Source: Defluviitaleaceae bacterium (lineage in GTDB: Bacteria > Bacillota > Clostridia > Lachnospirales > WQUN01). Taken from it: a stretch of DNA of 35,887 nucleotides. Shown piece by piece: positions 23,539 through 32,452 of the stretch. Both the position numbers and the translations under genes were made by a program. Location of the stretch: positions 1-35,887 of the forward strand of contig WRBD01000022.1 in the NCBI GenBank assembly GCA_009779835.1. Direction: 5' to 3'. Every line of letters starts with the position of its first letter. The stretch's first letter is position 1. The notes below the pieces were generated by a model. It searched no databases, was not told where the DNA came from, and was given only the letters and a program-made list of their open reading frames with translations.

Positions 23539-23910
23539 CTACACAATCACAGCTCCGTCAATGTTACTGAATACGTTTTCCTGCATTTGGGAAATCGCGG
23601 TTATTACGGTGCGGCTTTTCACGTTTACCACAAGGGCTACGTCGTCTACAAGCACCAAAGAATCACGGATTCCTTTTTCGTCTGCTTTGCCAATTCCGTC
23701 CGCAACGCGGTTAATTTGTTCGCCCGTTAAACTTATGTTGCGGTCGTTAAGGCGAAGTGCCGCGTGTTTTGAAAATTGTACCGGCGTATCCATTTGATTC
23801 GCGAGAATTTCGTGAAACCCGGTTGCCGGCCGGCTTGCGGAGGTTTCTTGCTTGCGTAGGGTATTTTCGCTTATGCCCCCTACTTTCGTTAAGTGCATAT
23901 TGGGAATCAT
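23539..23910 (-). CDS. Flagellar operon protein of the TIGR02530 type
   Basis: A 123-residue soluble protein with the family hallmarks: FSKHAALRLNDRNISL in the middle, then KADEKGIRDSLVLVDDVALVVN and the closing NVKSRTVITAISQ. Members are found between flgD and flgE in many Bacillota. Their function is not known; a role in hook assembly is inferred from position. The ATG at 23910 overlaps the flgD stop (ATGA). A downstream in-frame ATG five codons later is possible. The end is 88 bases before the flgE start. Confidence 0.85.
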   Translation of the reverse strand: MIPNMHLTKVGGISENTLRKQETSASRPATGFHEILANQMDTPVQFSKHAALRLNDRNISLTGEQINRVADGIGKADEKGIRDSLVLVDDVALVVNVKSRTVITAISQMQENVFSNIDGAVIV

Positions 23911-24926
23911 TCTTTCTCACCATCCGTGGTACTTGCTGTTCCGCCGCGTTCTGTAAGATAACGAAGGAAATCAACTTCACGGTTGCCTTCTACATTGAGA
24001 AAGGGAATTCCGTCTTTCATTGTGATTGATTGTACCTCAGCATCCACAATGCTGCCGAATGTGATTTTTTCGCCAACGTAGGTTAACGCGCTTATTACAT
24101 GGTTGATAACCTGTACGCGAACTTGGGTATTACCATTGTTGAACAAAAGAGATAGATGTGAGTTGTTGCCATTGCGTACAATATTTACCCCTGTTACGCT
24201 GTCACCGTGTGTGAAGTGCGGAGAACCGATAAGACGTTTTTCATCCGCAACAGAGAATATATCATGCGGGAACATAAGCTCGCGATTGCCAACGTGCAAA
24301 ATTGCAACATCGTTTTGCATTGATACGGAATCTACAATGCCCTCAACGAACTCAAGCTCGTTGCCGATAGCCGCAAAACCCATTACGGTTTTTCCGAGTA
24401 AATCAGCGGCACGCATCCCTTGAACTTGGTTGGTGATTTCTTCCAGCTGATGCGCAAGCATGAAAGCATCTGAAACTTCGGTTACTGCGTCAAACGGAAC
24501 GTCAATCATGCGACGGGTTCCATCTTCTCTTAGCTCACCGGCTACCACAAGGTAAACATTTTGCTTATTCGCACCTTTTCGCACAACGGAAGTTACAAGC
24601 CCGCCTTCAATTTTAATTTGCTCCTCCGAAGTTTGGCAGAAAAACGATGCGTCAACCACTTTACCAATCATACCGAAAGCCTGTGTGCGCTCGAATGTGG
24701 CGTTAAGGTTCATCATTTGCTCCAACGCGGAGAACTGCGCCATTTGCGCGATAAAGTCCCTGTCGTCCATTGGGTTCAACGGGTCTTGATGGCGAAGCTG
24801 CGTTATCAGAAGATTCAAAAACGCGGTGCGGTCAAGGTCTTGTGTGGGTTCGCGGGTGGTCGTAGCCCAGTTAATTTGATTTTCGGGTACGGTTGCGATA
24901 TTTCCCCAGCTATTTGAATCAGACAT
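23907..24926 (-). CDS. flgD: Flagellar hook cap protein FlgD, extended
   Basis: A 339-residue hook-capping scaffold. The N-terminal FlgD signature is clear: DRTAFLNLLITQLRHQDPLNPM, then DFIAQMAQFSALEQM. Most Bacillota FlgD proteins are 130-260 residues. Here the C-terminal part appears to hold three related Tudor-like modules (about residues 86-151, 176-228 and 283-327), each with an I/V-G-K/E start, a V-x-S-V/I strand and an L-x-V-x-G-x-R/E-type hairpin. The cap would sit at the growing hook tip and fold FlgE. The ATG at 24926 is preferred because GGGAGGTG is about 8 bases upstream. An ATG at 24944, overlapping the fliK stop as TAATG, is the alternative. Confidence 0.9.
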   Translation of the reverse strand: MSDSNSWGNIATVPENQINWATTTREPTQDLDRTAFLNLLITQLRHQDPLNPMDDRDFIAQMAQFSALEQMMNLNATFERTQAFGMIGKVVDASFFCQTSEEQIKIEGGLVTSVVRKGANKQNVYLVVAGELREDGTRRMIDVPFDAVTEVSDAFMLAHQLEEITNQVQGMRAADLLGKTVMGFAAIGNELEFVEGIVDSVSMQNDVAILHVGNRELMFPHDIFSVADEKRLIGSPHFTHGDSVTGVNIVRNGNNSHLSLLFNNGNTQVRVQVINHVISALTYVGEKITFGSIVDAEVQSITMKDGIPFLNVEGNREVDFLRYLTERGGTASTTDGEKE

Positions 24927-24943
24927 TTTTTTTGCACCTCCCA

Positions 24944-26239
24944 TTATGCTGTGACATCAATCACGCCGTTATGGTACGAAATTTCTTTTGCTTCTTCAGC
25001 TTCCGAAACACCTTTAATACTTTCCGCACGATGGCGGCTTCTTTGACGCGCACGTTCAAATTGGTTCATACGCTCGTTTTCATCTTGACGCACAGATACC
25101 GAAAGCTCCGAGAATTTAATTCCCTGTTGTTCCAGCGCGTTGCGAAGTAAATTGAAATCCGCTTCAAGCGCTTCTTTAACGCGTTGACTTTCCGCTTCAA
25201 ACTGCGCCATCACGATTCCGTTTTGCGTAATAACCCTCAGAACGATATCGCCAAGAGTTTCCGGGCGAAGCGTCATGCGGATTTCGTTGAACTGACCGCC
25301 GCCGGATGCAATCTTCACTTGATTCATGATTTGCTCAATTACATTTGCGGTGTCAACGGGTTGCTGCGGAGCGGCTTGCTTTACTGTTTGTTCTGTCCTT
25401 GCCGTAACGGCTTCCATGCTGACCGCCGGGTTTATTGATTCGTTGTTAATCGCTTCTTCCGGCGCGAGAAGCTTCACGTCCGTGGGTTCAGATATTAATT
25501 CGTTTGTTTGCTCAACTTCTTGTTCTGTTTCGGTTGTTGCGGATTGTTGCCCTGCATTGTCTGCGGAATTTCTGTTCGCGTTGCTGTTTGTAACTACAAC
25601 CTTGCCGTCTTCAATCGTAGCTTCCAAATCTTCCACAAGAGCGTTTAAACTCTCTTGGTTTTCTTTCGCTTCCGCCATCGCATCATTTATTGAGTTGTAA
25701 AGCGCGGGGAATTTTTCATTCGTAAGCAATTCCGCTGTGCTTTCGGCATCAAGCGCGGCTTGAAGCATTTTTGCCACAGCTTGCACGTCGGTTAAATCTG
25801 ATGCAGTTAGACCCATTTCTTGCAGCCATTCCTCAACAACTTCTTCAGAAACTTCCATGATTTCGGCTACTTTGGTGATTACATCTTCTTCGTTAATCGC
25901 GACAGGTTCGTTTGAATTTTTCGCTTCGTGAGCGGCAGATGTGTCTTGCACTACGGCGGCTCCGGCAGAACTGGTTTCTTCGGCGCGTGAGTTTTCACGG
26001 CGGCGGCGCGCGGATTGTTCATCACGCCTTGCTTCATCGGTGCGGCTTCTATCTTGAGATGCGCGGTTATCGTCTCTGCTTCTGCTTTGATTTTCTATGG
26101 CAGGGTCGAATGATTGCCTCCGTCCCGCTTCCGAAAATAACATTTCAAAGGCTGAATTAGATTGCGAACTGCTTTGCGCGCTTTGAGATTTCGTTGCCGC
26201 GTCCGGAAACTTGTAGTTTACCATGTCGATTATTCGCAT
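24944..26239 (-). CDS. fliK: Flagellar hook-length control protein FliK
   Basis: A 431-residue secreted ruler. The first 300 residues are low-complexity, rich in Gln, Ser, Glu and Arg, with no fold and high divergence as expected. Residues 310-395 are the conserved Flg_hook (FliK C-terminal) domain: NEIRMTLRPETLGDIVLRVI, then GIVMAQFEAES and LRNALEQQGIKFSELSVSV. This domain switches export specificity at FlhB once the hook is finished. AGGAGG lies directly upstream of the ATG. It is followed by flgD in overlapping TAATG arrangement. A 63-base gap with a hairpin separates it from ylxF. Confidence 0.92.
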   Translation of the reverse strand: MRIIDMVNYKFPDAATKSQSAQSSSQSNSAFEMLFSEAGRRQSFDPAIENQSRSRDDNRASQDRSRTDEARRDEQSARRRRENSRAEETSSAGAAVVQDTSAAHEAKNSNEPVAINEEDVITKVAEIMEVSEEVVEEWLQEMGLTASDLTDVQAVAKMLQAALDAESTAELLTNEKFPALYNSINDAMAEAKENQESLNALVEDLEATIEDGKVVVTNSNANRNSADNAGQQSATTETEQEVEQTNELISEPTDVKLLAPEEAINNESINPAVSMEAVTARTEQTVKQAAPQQPVDTANVIEQIMNQVKIASGGGQFNEIRMTLRPETLGDIVLRVITQNGIVMAQFEAESQRVKEALEADFNLLRNALEQQGIKFSELSVSVRQDENERMNQFERARQRSRHRAESIKGVSEAEEAKEISYHNGVIDVTA

Positions 26240-26268
26240 TTTTTTCCTCCTTCCCTTTAAGATTTTTT

Positions 26269-26296
26269 ATATAAACACGCATTTGCGCGGTTATAT
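26269..26296 (-). promoter_or_regulatory. Intercistronic hairpin between ylxF and fliK
   Basis: In minus-strand RNA ATATAACCGCGC (26296-26285) pairs with GCGTGTTTATAT (26280-26269) around an AAAT loop, with eleven of twelve positions paired including one G-U. It is followed by an A-rich stretch, not a U tract, so it is more likely an mRNA-stabilising or processing element than a terminator. It sits about 30 bases before the fliK start. Confidence 0.5.
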
Positions 26297-26302
26297 CAAA
26301 AA

Positions 26303-27187
26303 TTATTCTTCTTCCGGTTCGGATTCCTCTTCGTCGTCGTCTTCTGTTTCATCTTCTTCATCATCTATTTCAACCGGTGCCGGCGTTGGAACAGGTATAT
26401 CAGAAGAATTTATTTCGGGAAGATACTGCGGAGCTACAAGCGGCCCAAATACAGGAGGTTCGGTGGAAAGTAAAATCGTAAACCTTGACGAAATAGCGGA
26501 TTCCATTTCGTTGAAAACCTCCCCGCGGCGAGAGTTACCCATCGCCCGCGCCAAGCGAACGGCAAGGCTTTGGTTTGCTGTCAAAAGACGTTCAAGGTCT
26601 TCTGCAACGCGGTCTGCCTCCATTGCGCCATGTGTTCTTACCAAATTATTTAATTCTTCGTCAGATATGTTAATCGCTTCCGCCCGTGCGTAAGCCATCC
26701 CCAAAATATCCTGCGGAACCAAATCGTAGTTCACGATATCTTTGAAAAATTCCACAAAATCAAGGGGTGCGTTGCGCGAAAGAATATCTATAAAGTTCGC
26801 GCTTGCGATACGGTATTGCTGCCAGCTTGCTTCAAATCTTGAAAGATGTTCTATTCGCGCATTCAATCTTGCTATTTCGGCATCGTTTTCGCGCAACCGT
26901 GTTTGAAGCCCTTCTACTTGATCGCGGTATACATGAAGCGCAAGACGCATTTCTTCTTCGGTCATTTCATCTAAGGGGTCGGGCTCTTCCGGTGCGGGGA
27001 ACAATGAGCCAATAAGCGGTGCATCACGCAAAAAACCCATGACATGTTGCGAACGAACATTGCCGATATCCAAAACCAACACCGCAACAACCGCAAAAAC
27101 AAGTATTAAAATAATTACAATAGCGATTGTACTGCCCTTGCCTTTTTTTTCATTTGTATTTTTATCAAAATTAGGGTCGGGGGGCAT
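26303..27187 (-). CDS. ylxF: YlxF / MotE-like flagellar membrane protein
   Basis: A 294-residue single-pass protein. The transmembrane helix is at 19-42 (TIAIVIILILVFAVVAVLVL). A coiled coil of about 50 residues follows (EMRLALHVYRDQVEGLQTRL and on), then an MgtE_N-like helical domain (LGMAYARAEAINISDEEL to EMESAISSRF). The last 30 residues are a strongly acidic Asp/Glu tail. This matches YlxF in Bacillus fla operons and the MotE chaperone family, thought to help stator or hook-stage assembly. AAGGAGAG supports the ATG at 27187. It lies between fliJ and fliK, the standard place. Confidence 0.85.
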   Translation of the reverse strand: MPPDPNFDKNTNEKKGKGSTIAIVIILILVFAVVAVLVLDIGNVRSQHVMGFLRDAPLIGSLFPAPEEPDPLDEMTEEEMRLALHVYRDQVEGLQTRLRENDAEIARLNARIEHLSRFEASWQQYRIASANFIDILSRNAPLDFVEFFKDIVNYDLVPQDILGMAYARAEAINISDEELNNLVRTHGAMEADRVAEDLERLLTANQSLAVRLARAMGNSRRGEVFNEMESAISSRFTILLSTEPPVFGPLVAPQYLPEINSSDIPVPTPAPVEIDDEEDETEDDDEEESEPEEE

Positions 27188-27201
27188 TTGCAGCTCTCCT
27201 T

Positions 27202-27636
27202 TTACGAATATTTAAAACTTACCAATTCGTCAACTTGTTTTCTTTCGAGCTTGTCGTTTTCTTTTATGAATTCTTCGCGGGCGTTTTCTTTCACCGTTTC
27301 AAGTGCTTTGCGTTCTTTCATTGCCTGAACAAGTTCCTGCCGTTTTTTTTCCGCGTAAACTTCCGCAGCAGCAACGCGTTCTATTTGCGTTTTTATTTGT
27401 TGATTCAAGCGTTCGATATTATTGTTATATCGCCGAATTTCAAACGGTGAAATCTTTTTTGAAACCGAATCACGAAGTTCTTCAACCGCTTCATATTTCA
27501 TCCTACGGAATTCTTCAAGCTTTTGCTTCTCCTCCGCGACAATGCGAAGAGCCTTTGCGTATTCAAGTTCTTTCTGATTTTCAATTTGCTCTTTAATACC
27601 CAAATACTGTTGCAGTCGAAACTGGAAACGCGGCAT
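27202..27636 (-). CDS. fliJ: Flagellar export protein FliJ
   Basis: A 144-residue, almost wholly alpha-helical coiled-coil protein (RFQFRLQQYLGIKEQIENQK at the start, dense in Glu, Lys, Arg and Gln). It matches FliJ in length and in position directly after fliI. FliJ acts as the stalk in the FliI hexamer, links it to FlhA and escorts chaperones. Sequence similarity in this family is low, so identity rests on the conserved start and the gene order. It overlaps nothing and starts six bases after the fliI stop, with GGAGATTGTGGGG within the fliI end as ribosome binding site. Confidence 0.88.
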   Translation of the reverse strand: MPRFQFRLQQYLGIKEQIENQKELEYAKALRIVAEEKQKLEEFRRMKYEAVEELRDSVSKKISPFEIRRYNNNIERLNQQIKTQIERVAAAEVYAEKKRQELVQAMKERKALETVKENAREEFIKENDKLERKQVDELVSFKYS

Positions 27637-27642
27637 AAATTT

Positions 27643-28947
27643 TTACCCCACAATCTCCTTGAGTTGATTAATTGAATCTGTTATTTCGATTTTTTCTTCA
27701 ACGTCTTGGGTTAAGTAATTGATGATTGCGCTGTGCTTGGCGATTGCGTAGTCAATTTCCTCGTTGGAACCTTTTACATATGCACCGATATTTATTAAAT
27801 CCTCAGAATTTGCGTAAACAGCCATGCTTTTTTTAAATTTGTTTGCGGCATCTTTATGTTCTTTTTCAACGATGTCCGACATACAGCGCGAAACACTCGC
27901 CAGCACATCTATTGAAGGATATTGATTGCGGTTTGCGATTTTTCTTGAAAGTACAATATGACCGTCTAAAACGCTTCTGGCGGTGTCGGTTACGGGTTCA
28001 GTAAGGTCGTCACCGTCTACAAGAACGGTGTACAAACCCGTGATTGAGCCTTTATCCGAATTTCCCGCACGTTCAAGCAAACGCGGTATTGTTGCGAAAA
28101 CCGAAGGAGTATACCCTCTTGAAACCGGCGGCTCACCAATTGCAAGCCCAACTTCCCGCTGTGCCATCGCGTAACGCGTCAACGAATCCATTAGAAGCAT
28201 TACGTCTTTGCCTTTTTCGCGGAAATACTCCGCAACACTTGTTGCAACTTCCGCCGCTTTCAAACGGACAAGCGCGGGTGTATCCGATGTCGCAATTACC
28301 AAAACGGAACGCTTTAATCCTTCTTCGCCTAAATCTTTCTCTATAAACTCCCGAACTTCGCGCCCGCGTTCACCAACAAGCGCGATTACGTTTATATCAG
28401 CCTTTGTGTTTCGGGCAATCATACCCATGAGCGTACTTTTTCCCACGCCGCTACCCGCGAAAATCCCCACACGTTGACCCTTGCCGATTGTCAAAAGCCC
28501 GTCAATTGCTTTTACTCCAAGCATAAGAGGTTCTTCAATCCGATTTCTTGTAAGCGGGTCGGGTGCGGGGTTTGTTACATTATACAAATCGCCGTCTTCA
28601 ATAGCGGGTTTGCCGTCCATTGGTTGCCCAAGTCCGTCCAGTACGCGCCCAAGAAGCGACTCGGAAACCTTTACCGTAATAGGACGTTCCTGCGCTTCAA
28701 CTTGATTTCCGGGGCCGACTCCTTGCATGTTTCCCAAGGGCATAAGTAAAATATTGTTGTTCTTAAAACCGACTACCTCTGAAAGAACCGCGTCGCCGTA
28801 CTTTCCCGCTTTTATTAAACATGTTTGCCCTATGTTCACATCAGGCCCGACGGATTCTATTGTCAAGCCCACAACCTGTGAGACTTTTCCCAGCTTGCGA
28901 ATGTAGCTTTTCTCAAGCACCGATTGGTATTTAGCTAAAATACTCAC
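27643..28947 (-). CDS. fliI: Flagellum-specific ATPase FliI
   Basis: A 434-residue F1-beta-like ATPase that energises unloading of flagellar export substrates. It has Walker A FAGSGVGKST at about 162-171, Walker B VMLLMDSLTRYAMAQREVG, the ExxR-type GERGREVREF loop and the catalytic EPPVSRGYTPSVF region. The length is normal. The start codon is GTG at 28947, with GTGAGGT a few bases upstream. It lies seven bases after fliH and before fliJ, so the whole FliH-FliI-FliJ cytosolic export complex is encoded contiguously. Confidence 0.96.
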   Translation of the reverse strand: MSILAKYQSVLEKSYIRKLGKVSQVVGLTIESVGPDVNIGQTCLIKAGKYGDAVLSEVVGFKNNNILLMPLGNMQGVGPGNQVEAQERPITVKVSESLLGRVLDGLGQPMDGKPAIEDGDLYNVTNPAPDPLTRNRIEEPLMLGVKAIDGLLTIGKGQRVGIFAGSGVGKSTLMGMIARNTKADINVIALVGERGREVREFIEKDLGEEGLKRSVLVIATSDTPALVRLKAAEVATSVAEYFREKGKDVMLLMDSLTRYAMAQREVGLAIGEPPVSRGYTPSVFATIPRLLERAGNSDKGSITGLYTVLVDGDDLTEPVTDTARSVLDGHIVLSRKIANRNQYPSIDVLASVSRCMSDIVEKEHKDAANKFKKSMAVYANSEDLINIGAYVKGSNEEIDYAIAKHSAIINYLTQDVEEKIEITDSINQLKEIVG

Positions 28948-28954
28948 TATGACC

Positions 28955-29719
28955 TCACTTATTATTTAAAATGTAGGTAAGGTTTGTGCGCAGTGCTTCG
29001 AATTGTTGACCAAGACTGCAATCTATGTCTCCGAAGGGCGTTTCAATCACGCAATCCATCGGTGAAAGGCTTAAATCTTTTGTGATTTCCAGCTTAACAG
29101 AGCCGTCAGTTAAAGCCATAAGTTCTTCTTTTTTTCCCACAACTTCATCGTAATCATCGGCGGACACATAGACCGTAACTTTGCCCGAAATAGTTGCTTG
29201 CGCAAAACCCTGCTTGATAAGATTCACTACGACGGCGGGTTTTATCCCGACCGTGTTGCCCAAAAGTTTCTCCGTGATTGCGATAATCATATTAACAATT
29301 TCGGGTTCAAGATTTTCTTGCATTGTTTTGCGTTCGGATTTTGCGCCTTCCAAAATTTGCGCTGCTTCGGCTTTTATTTTTTCGCCCATGCTATTTGCGG
29401 CTGCCATGCCTTCGCTGAATCCGTCATCACGGGATACGGCACGCGATTTTTCGGCTTCGGCTTCGGCATTCATTAATATTTCGGCTTGCTTTTCTTCAGC
29501 TTCCCTTAACGCGTTGTTTATTATTTCTTCAGCTTGTTGTTCCGCGCGGCGAATCATATTCGCCGCGGATTTTTTTGCGTCTTTCTCGCGTTTTTCAGGG
29601 TCTTCGGTGACGGGCGTATCCGGCGGTAAAGCCGGAACGCCGATGTCTATGATGATTTTATTTTCGGTGTCGAGGTTGACCATTTCAGATTTTAAAATTC
29701 GATTAGAGGACAACATCAT
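28955..29719 (-). CDS. fliH: Flagellar export ATPase regulator FliH
   Basis: A 254-residue protein with a long helical, Ala/Glu/Lys-rich middle (about 55-130; MIRRAEQQAEEIINNALREA) that forms the FliH dimer coiled coil. The conserved C-terminal FliH/V-ATPase E-like domain follows, with ITEKLLG and the end SPMDCVIETPFGDIDCSLGQ. It holds FliI inactive and ties it to the C ring. Two adjacent ATG codons (29719 and 29716) follow GGTGGTGGAG; either may be used. The start overlaps the end of fliG by about 17 bases. The first 25 residues resemble the FliN-binding peptide region but are poorly conserved. Confidence 0.92.
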   Translation of the reverse strand: MMLSSNRILKSEMVNLDTENKIIIDIGVPALPPDTPVTEDPEKREKDAKKSAANMIRRAEQQAEEIINNALREAEEKQAEILMNAEAEAEKSRAVSRDDGFSEGMAAANSMGEKIKAEAAQILEGAKSERKTMQENLEPEIVNMIIAITEKLLGNTVGIKPAVVVNLIKQGFAQATISGKVTVYVSADDYDEVVGKKEELMALTDGSVKLEITKDLSLSPMDCVIETPFGDIDCSLGQQFEALRTNLTYILNNK

Positions 29720-30728
29720 CTCCACCACCACGGGCTACTATAATTTCGCCGGATTCTTGCAACCTACGCACAATGTTTACGATTTTTTGCTGTGATTCTT
29801 CCATATCGGAGCGGCGGATTGGGCCCATATAGTCCATATCTTCTTGTATCATTGCAGCCAAACGTTTTGACAGGTTGGAGAAGATATGCGCCTTTAATTC
29901 CTCCGAGCAACCCTTGAGGGCAATGCCGAGTTCCTTTTGGTCTACTTCTTTTAATACCTGCTGAACGTCGCGGTTTGAAAGCATAAGAATATCTTCAAAT
30001 ACGAACATACGACGGCGGATTTCTTCGGCAAGTTCGATATCCTCAACTTCGAGTGTTTCGATGATATGTTTTTCGGTTGAGCGGTCTACGGCGTTCAAAA
30101 TTTCCACGATTGCGTCTACGCCGCCCGCTTGTGTGTAGTCTTCCGTCATGAGCGCAGAGAGTTTCTTCTCAAAAACTTTTTCAACTTCTTTTATAACGTC
30201 GGGCGATGTACCTTCCATCAACGCTATGCGGCGGGCAACTTCGGCTTGCTTGTCGGGGACAAGGCTTCCGATAACTTCTGCCGCTTGCTTAGGCCGCAAG
30301 TACGATAAAATAAGCGCGATTGTTTGCGGGTGTTCGTTTGCAAGGAAGTTTGTGATTTGCGCAGCATCGGTTTTTCGAATGAAATCGAAAGGACGCACTT
30401 GCAGTGAAACCGTAAGCTTGCTGAGAATCTCGAACGCTTTGTTCTCGCCAAGAGCCTTTTCCAAAATATTTTTCGCGTAAGCAATACCACCCTCGGTGAT
30501 ATATTGCTGCGCAAGGCATATTTGATAAAACTCGTCAAGAACAGCGTCCCGCACTTCGGGTAAAACAGTTTGCGTATTGGCTATTTCCAATGTAAGCGAT
30601 TCAATTTCAGCTTCTTTAAGATGTTTAAAGATTTGTGCAGACCTTTCCGGCCCTATCGTAATCAGCAGAATGGCGGCTTTTTCTCGCCCGGTTAAATCTG
30701 CAACAGTTGATTGTGCTGTAACAGGCAT
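29703..30728 (-). CDS. fliG: Flagellar motor switch protein FliG
   Basis: A 341-residue rotor protein of normal length. The N-terminal domain (LTGREKAAILLITIGPERSA) binds FliF. The middle armadillo domain carries the EHPQTIALILSYL segment (NEHPQT) that contacts FliM. The C-terminal domain, with the conserved charged torque helix, includes EDIELAEEIRRRMFVFEDIL and a run ending EEIQ-like in GYMGP-type form (MDYMGPIRRSDMEESQ). It transmits torque from MotA. Its ATG is three bases after the fliF stop, with GAGGAG within the fliF end. Confidence 0.96.
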   Translation of the reverse strand: MPVTAQSTVADLTGREKAAILLITIGPERSAQIFKHLKEAEIESLTLEIANTQTVLPEVRDAVLDEFYQICLAQQYITEGGIAYAKNILEKALGENKAFEILSKLTVSLQVRPFDFIRKTDAAQITNFLANEHPQTIALILSYLRPKQAAEVIGSLVPDKQAEVARRIALMEGTSPDVIKEVEKVFEKKLSALMTEDYTQAGGVDAIVEILNAVDRSTEKHIIETLEVEDIELAEEIRRRMFVFEDILMLSNRDVQQVLKEVDQKELGIALKGCSEELKAHIFSNLSKRLAAMIQEDMDYMGPIRRSDMEESQQKIVNIVRRLQESGEIIVARGGGDDVVL

Positions 30729-30731
30729 ATC

Positions 30732-32390
30732 CTACCACTCCTCGACATTTATCCAGTTGCGCAGCAACGCGGCAACGGATTCCGGTTTTTCATTAACAAA
30801 TCTTTCAATATGTCTCTTGACCTCATTTTCTTTGTGGTAATCTATTTCTTCAAGCTGTGCGGCTTCTTCCTCGCGTGCTTCTTCAAGCTGCGTTGAAACA
30901 AGAAGGTCTTCCACTGCAAGTTGCGGCTCAAGGCTTTCTTCGTCTTCACCTGCGGCGCGTTGTTTGCGGAGCAATCCGATGAACAACATCGTGAGAAGGA
31001 GAAAAAGAACTGCTAACATTAAAATTGTTTCAATAGGCCAAACACGAACAACTATATCTTGCGGAATAATTCTTTGCATTATCATGAGCTGAACATTATC
31101 AACGGGAATTCCCAACGCGGATGCCGCAATTTCACGGAACGTATTAAAATCCGGAAAATCGGTGAAAGCTGAAGGCATACGGTTTTCCATTTTATATCTG
31201 TCCCAGTCCTCTTGGGTAAGGGGGGCTGCGCCATCGGGAACGCTTGACATCCACAATTTTTGAGGTACATGCCGTTCAACCACTGCCATAACAGACGCGG
31301 TAGAACGGTCGGGAACAACCCAACCGGGGCCGTTTTGAATTTCCACTATTCTTCTGTCTACTTCGTATTCTCTTTCAAATTCACGATTGGAAGCTTCCAT
31401 TACGCCGCCGCCGGGTAAAACATACCCCGGTATTACCGCCGAGTTCGGCGCAAGCCCCGGCTCAATGCCGCCGGTACCGCCGGTTACACTCGCACGTTGT
31501 TCCCTTTCGGCCCGTATAATTCCGCCGCCGTCCATACCTTCGGAGGGAGTGAATGTTTCAATCACTTGATTGGTTAATAACGTATCGTCAAACCAAGGGT
31601 TGAACACAACATCTACTTCGTCAAATACAAGCGAAAGATTTTGACGTAGATTAATTACACCCTGATTGCGGAACTGCTCGCGCATTTGATGCGCCGTGTT
31701 CACCGGGTTATCTTCTCCACTATCCTCACCGTTCCAAATGGTACGCGCAAACTGGTTCACTATAATGATTCTTTCCGGTTCAAGTCGGGCTACGTTTCTT
31801 GCCACCAACAAAGCAATGTTTCGCCCTTGTGTATTTGAGAAATCCTGCGACACGGAAAGCGTAACGGATGCCGACGGTTGCGTTGCATCTCTTTCAAAAG
31901 GCCTGTATGTCGGAACGGAAAGGTTTACAATCGCGCTGTTTATACCTTGCACCATTATAAGCTGGCGTTCGATTTGACCTTCCATTCCCATAATTTCTCT
32001 GCGGCGGCGTTCATCGTCGGTTGTGCCTAAGCCCGTATCCAAGGCAATAGCCCATGTTATATGTTCGTTGTTTGGTGCAATTCCTTCTATGTTAATTATG
32101 CCGATAGCGTCGTCCACGCGGCGCCCATCAACTTGGAGCGCGGAACCGTGAACCCTCGTGCGGTGTTTGATGCCTGCATTGGTCAGCGCGATGCGCATCG
32201 GTTCTATAACCTGCCTACTTTCTCCGCTTACAATTGTCTCCCACGGAGTGCGGAATGCAATTAAAGCCGTCAGGACAATGGCAATCAAAACCACAGCGAT
32301 AACTCCAAGGAGTTTGTTCCGCTGAGGGGGTGTTAATATATCCCAACGTGCCTTTAACGGGTCAACATACTTTTTTATTTGGTCTGGCAT
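30732..32390 (-). CDS. fliF: Flagellar MS-ring protein FliF
   Basis: A 552-residue double-pass membrane protein. The first transmembrane helix is at 26-46 (LLGVIAVVLIAIVLTALIAF). The YscJ/FliF ring-building motifs follow, including GIKHRTRVHGSALQVDGRRV and the GLGTTDDERRRREIMGMEGQ region. The beta-collar domain covers about 220-420, and the second helix lies at about 455-475. The C-terminal tail is acidic and ends ALLRNWINVEEW, the standard FliG-binding end. The length is normal. AGGTGA lies before the ATG at 32390, and a stable hairpin stands 16-47 bases before the start. Confidence 0.96.
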   Translation of the reverse strand: MPDQIKKYVDPLKARWDILTPPQRNKLLGVIAVVLIAIVLTALIAFRTPWETIVSGESRQVIEPMRIALTNAGIKHRTRVHGSALQVDGRRVDDAIGIINIEGIAPNNEHITWAIALDTGLGTTDDERRRREIMGMEGQIERQLIMVQGINSAIVNLSVPTYRPFERDATQPSASVTLSVSQDFSNTQGRNIALLVARNVARLEPERIIIVNQFARTIWNGEDSGEDNPVNTAHQMREQFRNQGVINLRQNLSLVFDEVDVVFNPWFDDTLLTNQVIETFTPSEGMDGGGIIRAEREQRASVTGGTGGIEPGLAPNSAVIPGYVLPGGGVMEASNREFEREYEVDRRIVEIQNGPGWVVPDRSTASVMAVVERHVPQKLWMSSVPDGAAPLTQEDWDRYKMENRMPSAFTDFPDFNTFREIAASALGIPVDNVQLMIMQRIIPQDIVVRVWPIETILMLAVLFLLLTMLFIGLLRKQRAAGEDEESLEPQLAVEDLLVSTQLEEAREEEAAQLEEIDYHKENEVKRHIERFVNEKPESVAALLRNWINVEEW

Positions 32391-32402
32391 TAATTCACCT
32401 CT

Positions 32403-32433
32403 AATCCACGGTAGGGTTTATGCACCGTGGGAT
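32403..32433 (-). promoter_or_regulatory. Intercistronic hairpin between fliE and fliF
   Basis: CCACGGT (32406-32412) and ACCGTGG (32424-32430) are perfect inverted arms around 11 bases. With one bulged base the stem extends to AATC/GATT, about ten to eleven pairs. It sits in the 62-base gap between the fliE stop and the fliF ATG, just before the fliF ribosome binding site. No U tract follows. A role in mRNA processing or in controlling FliF translation is inferred from place only. Confidence 0.6.
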
Positions 32434-32452
32434 TTGGGTTGCATGAATTACA

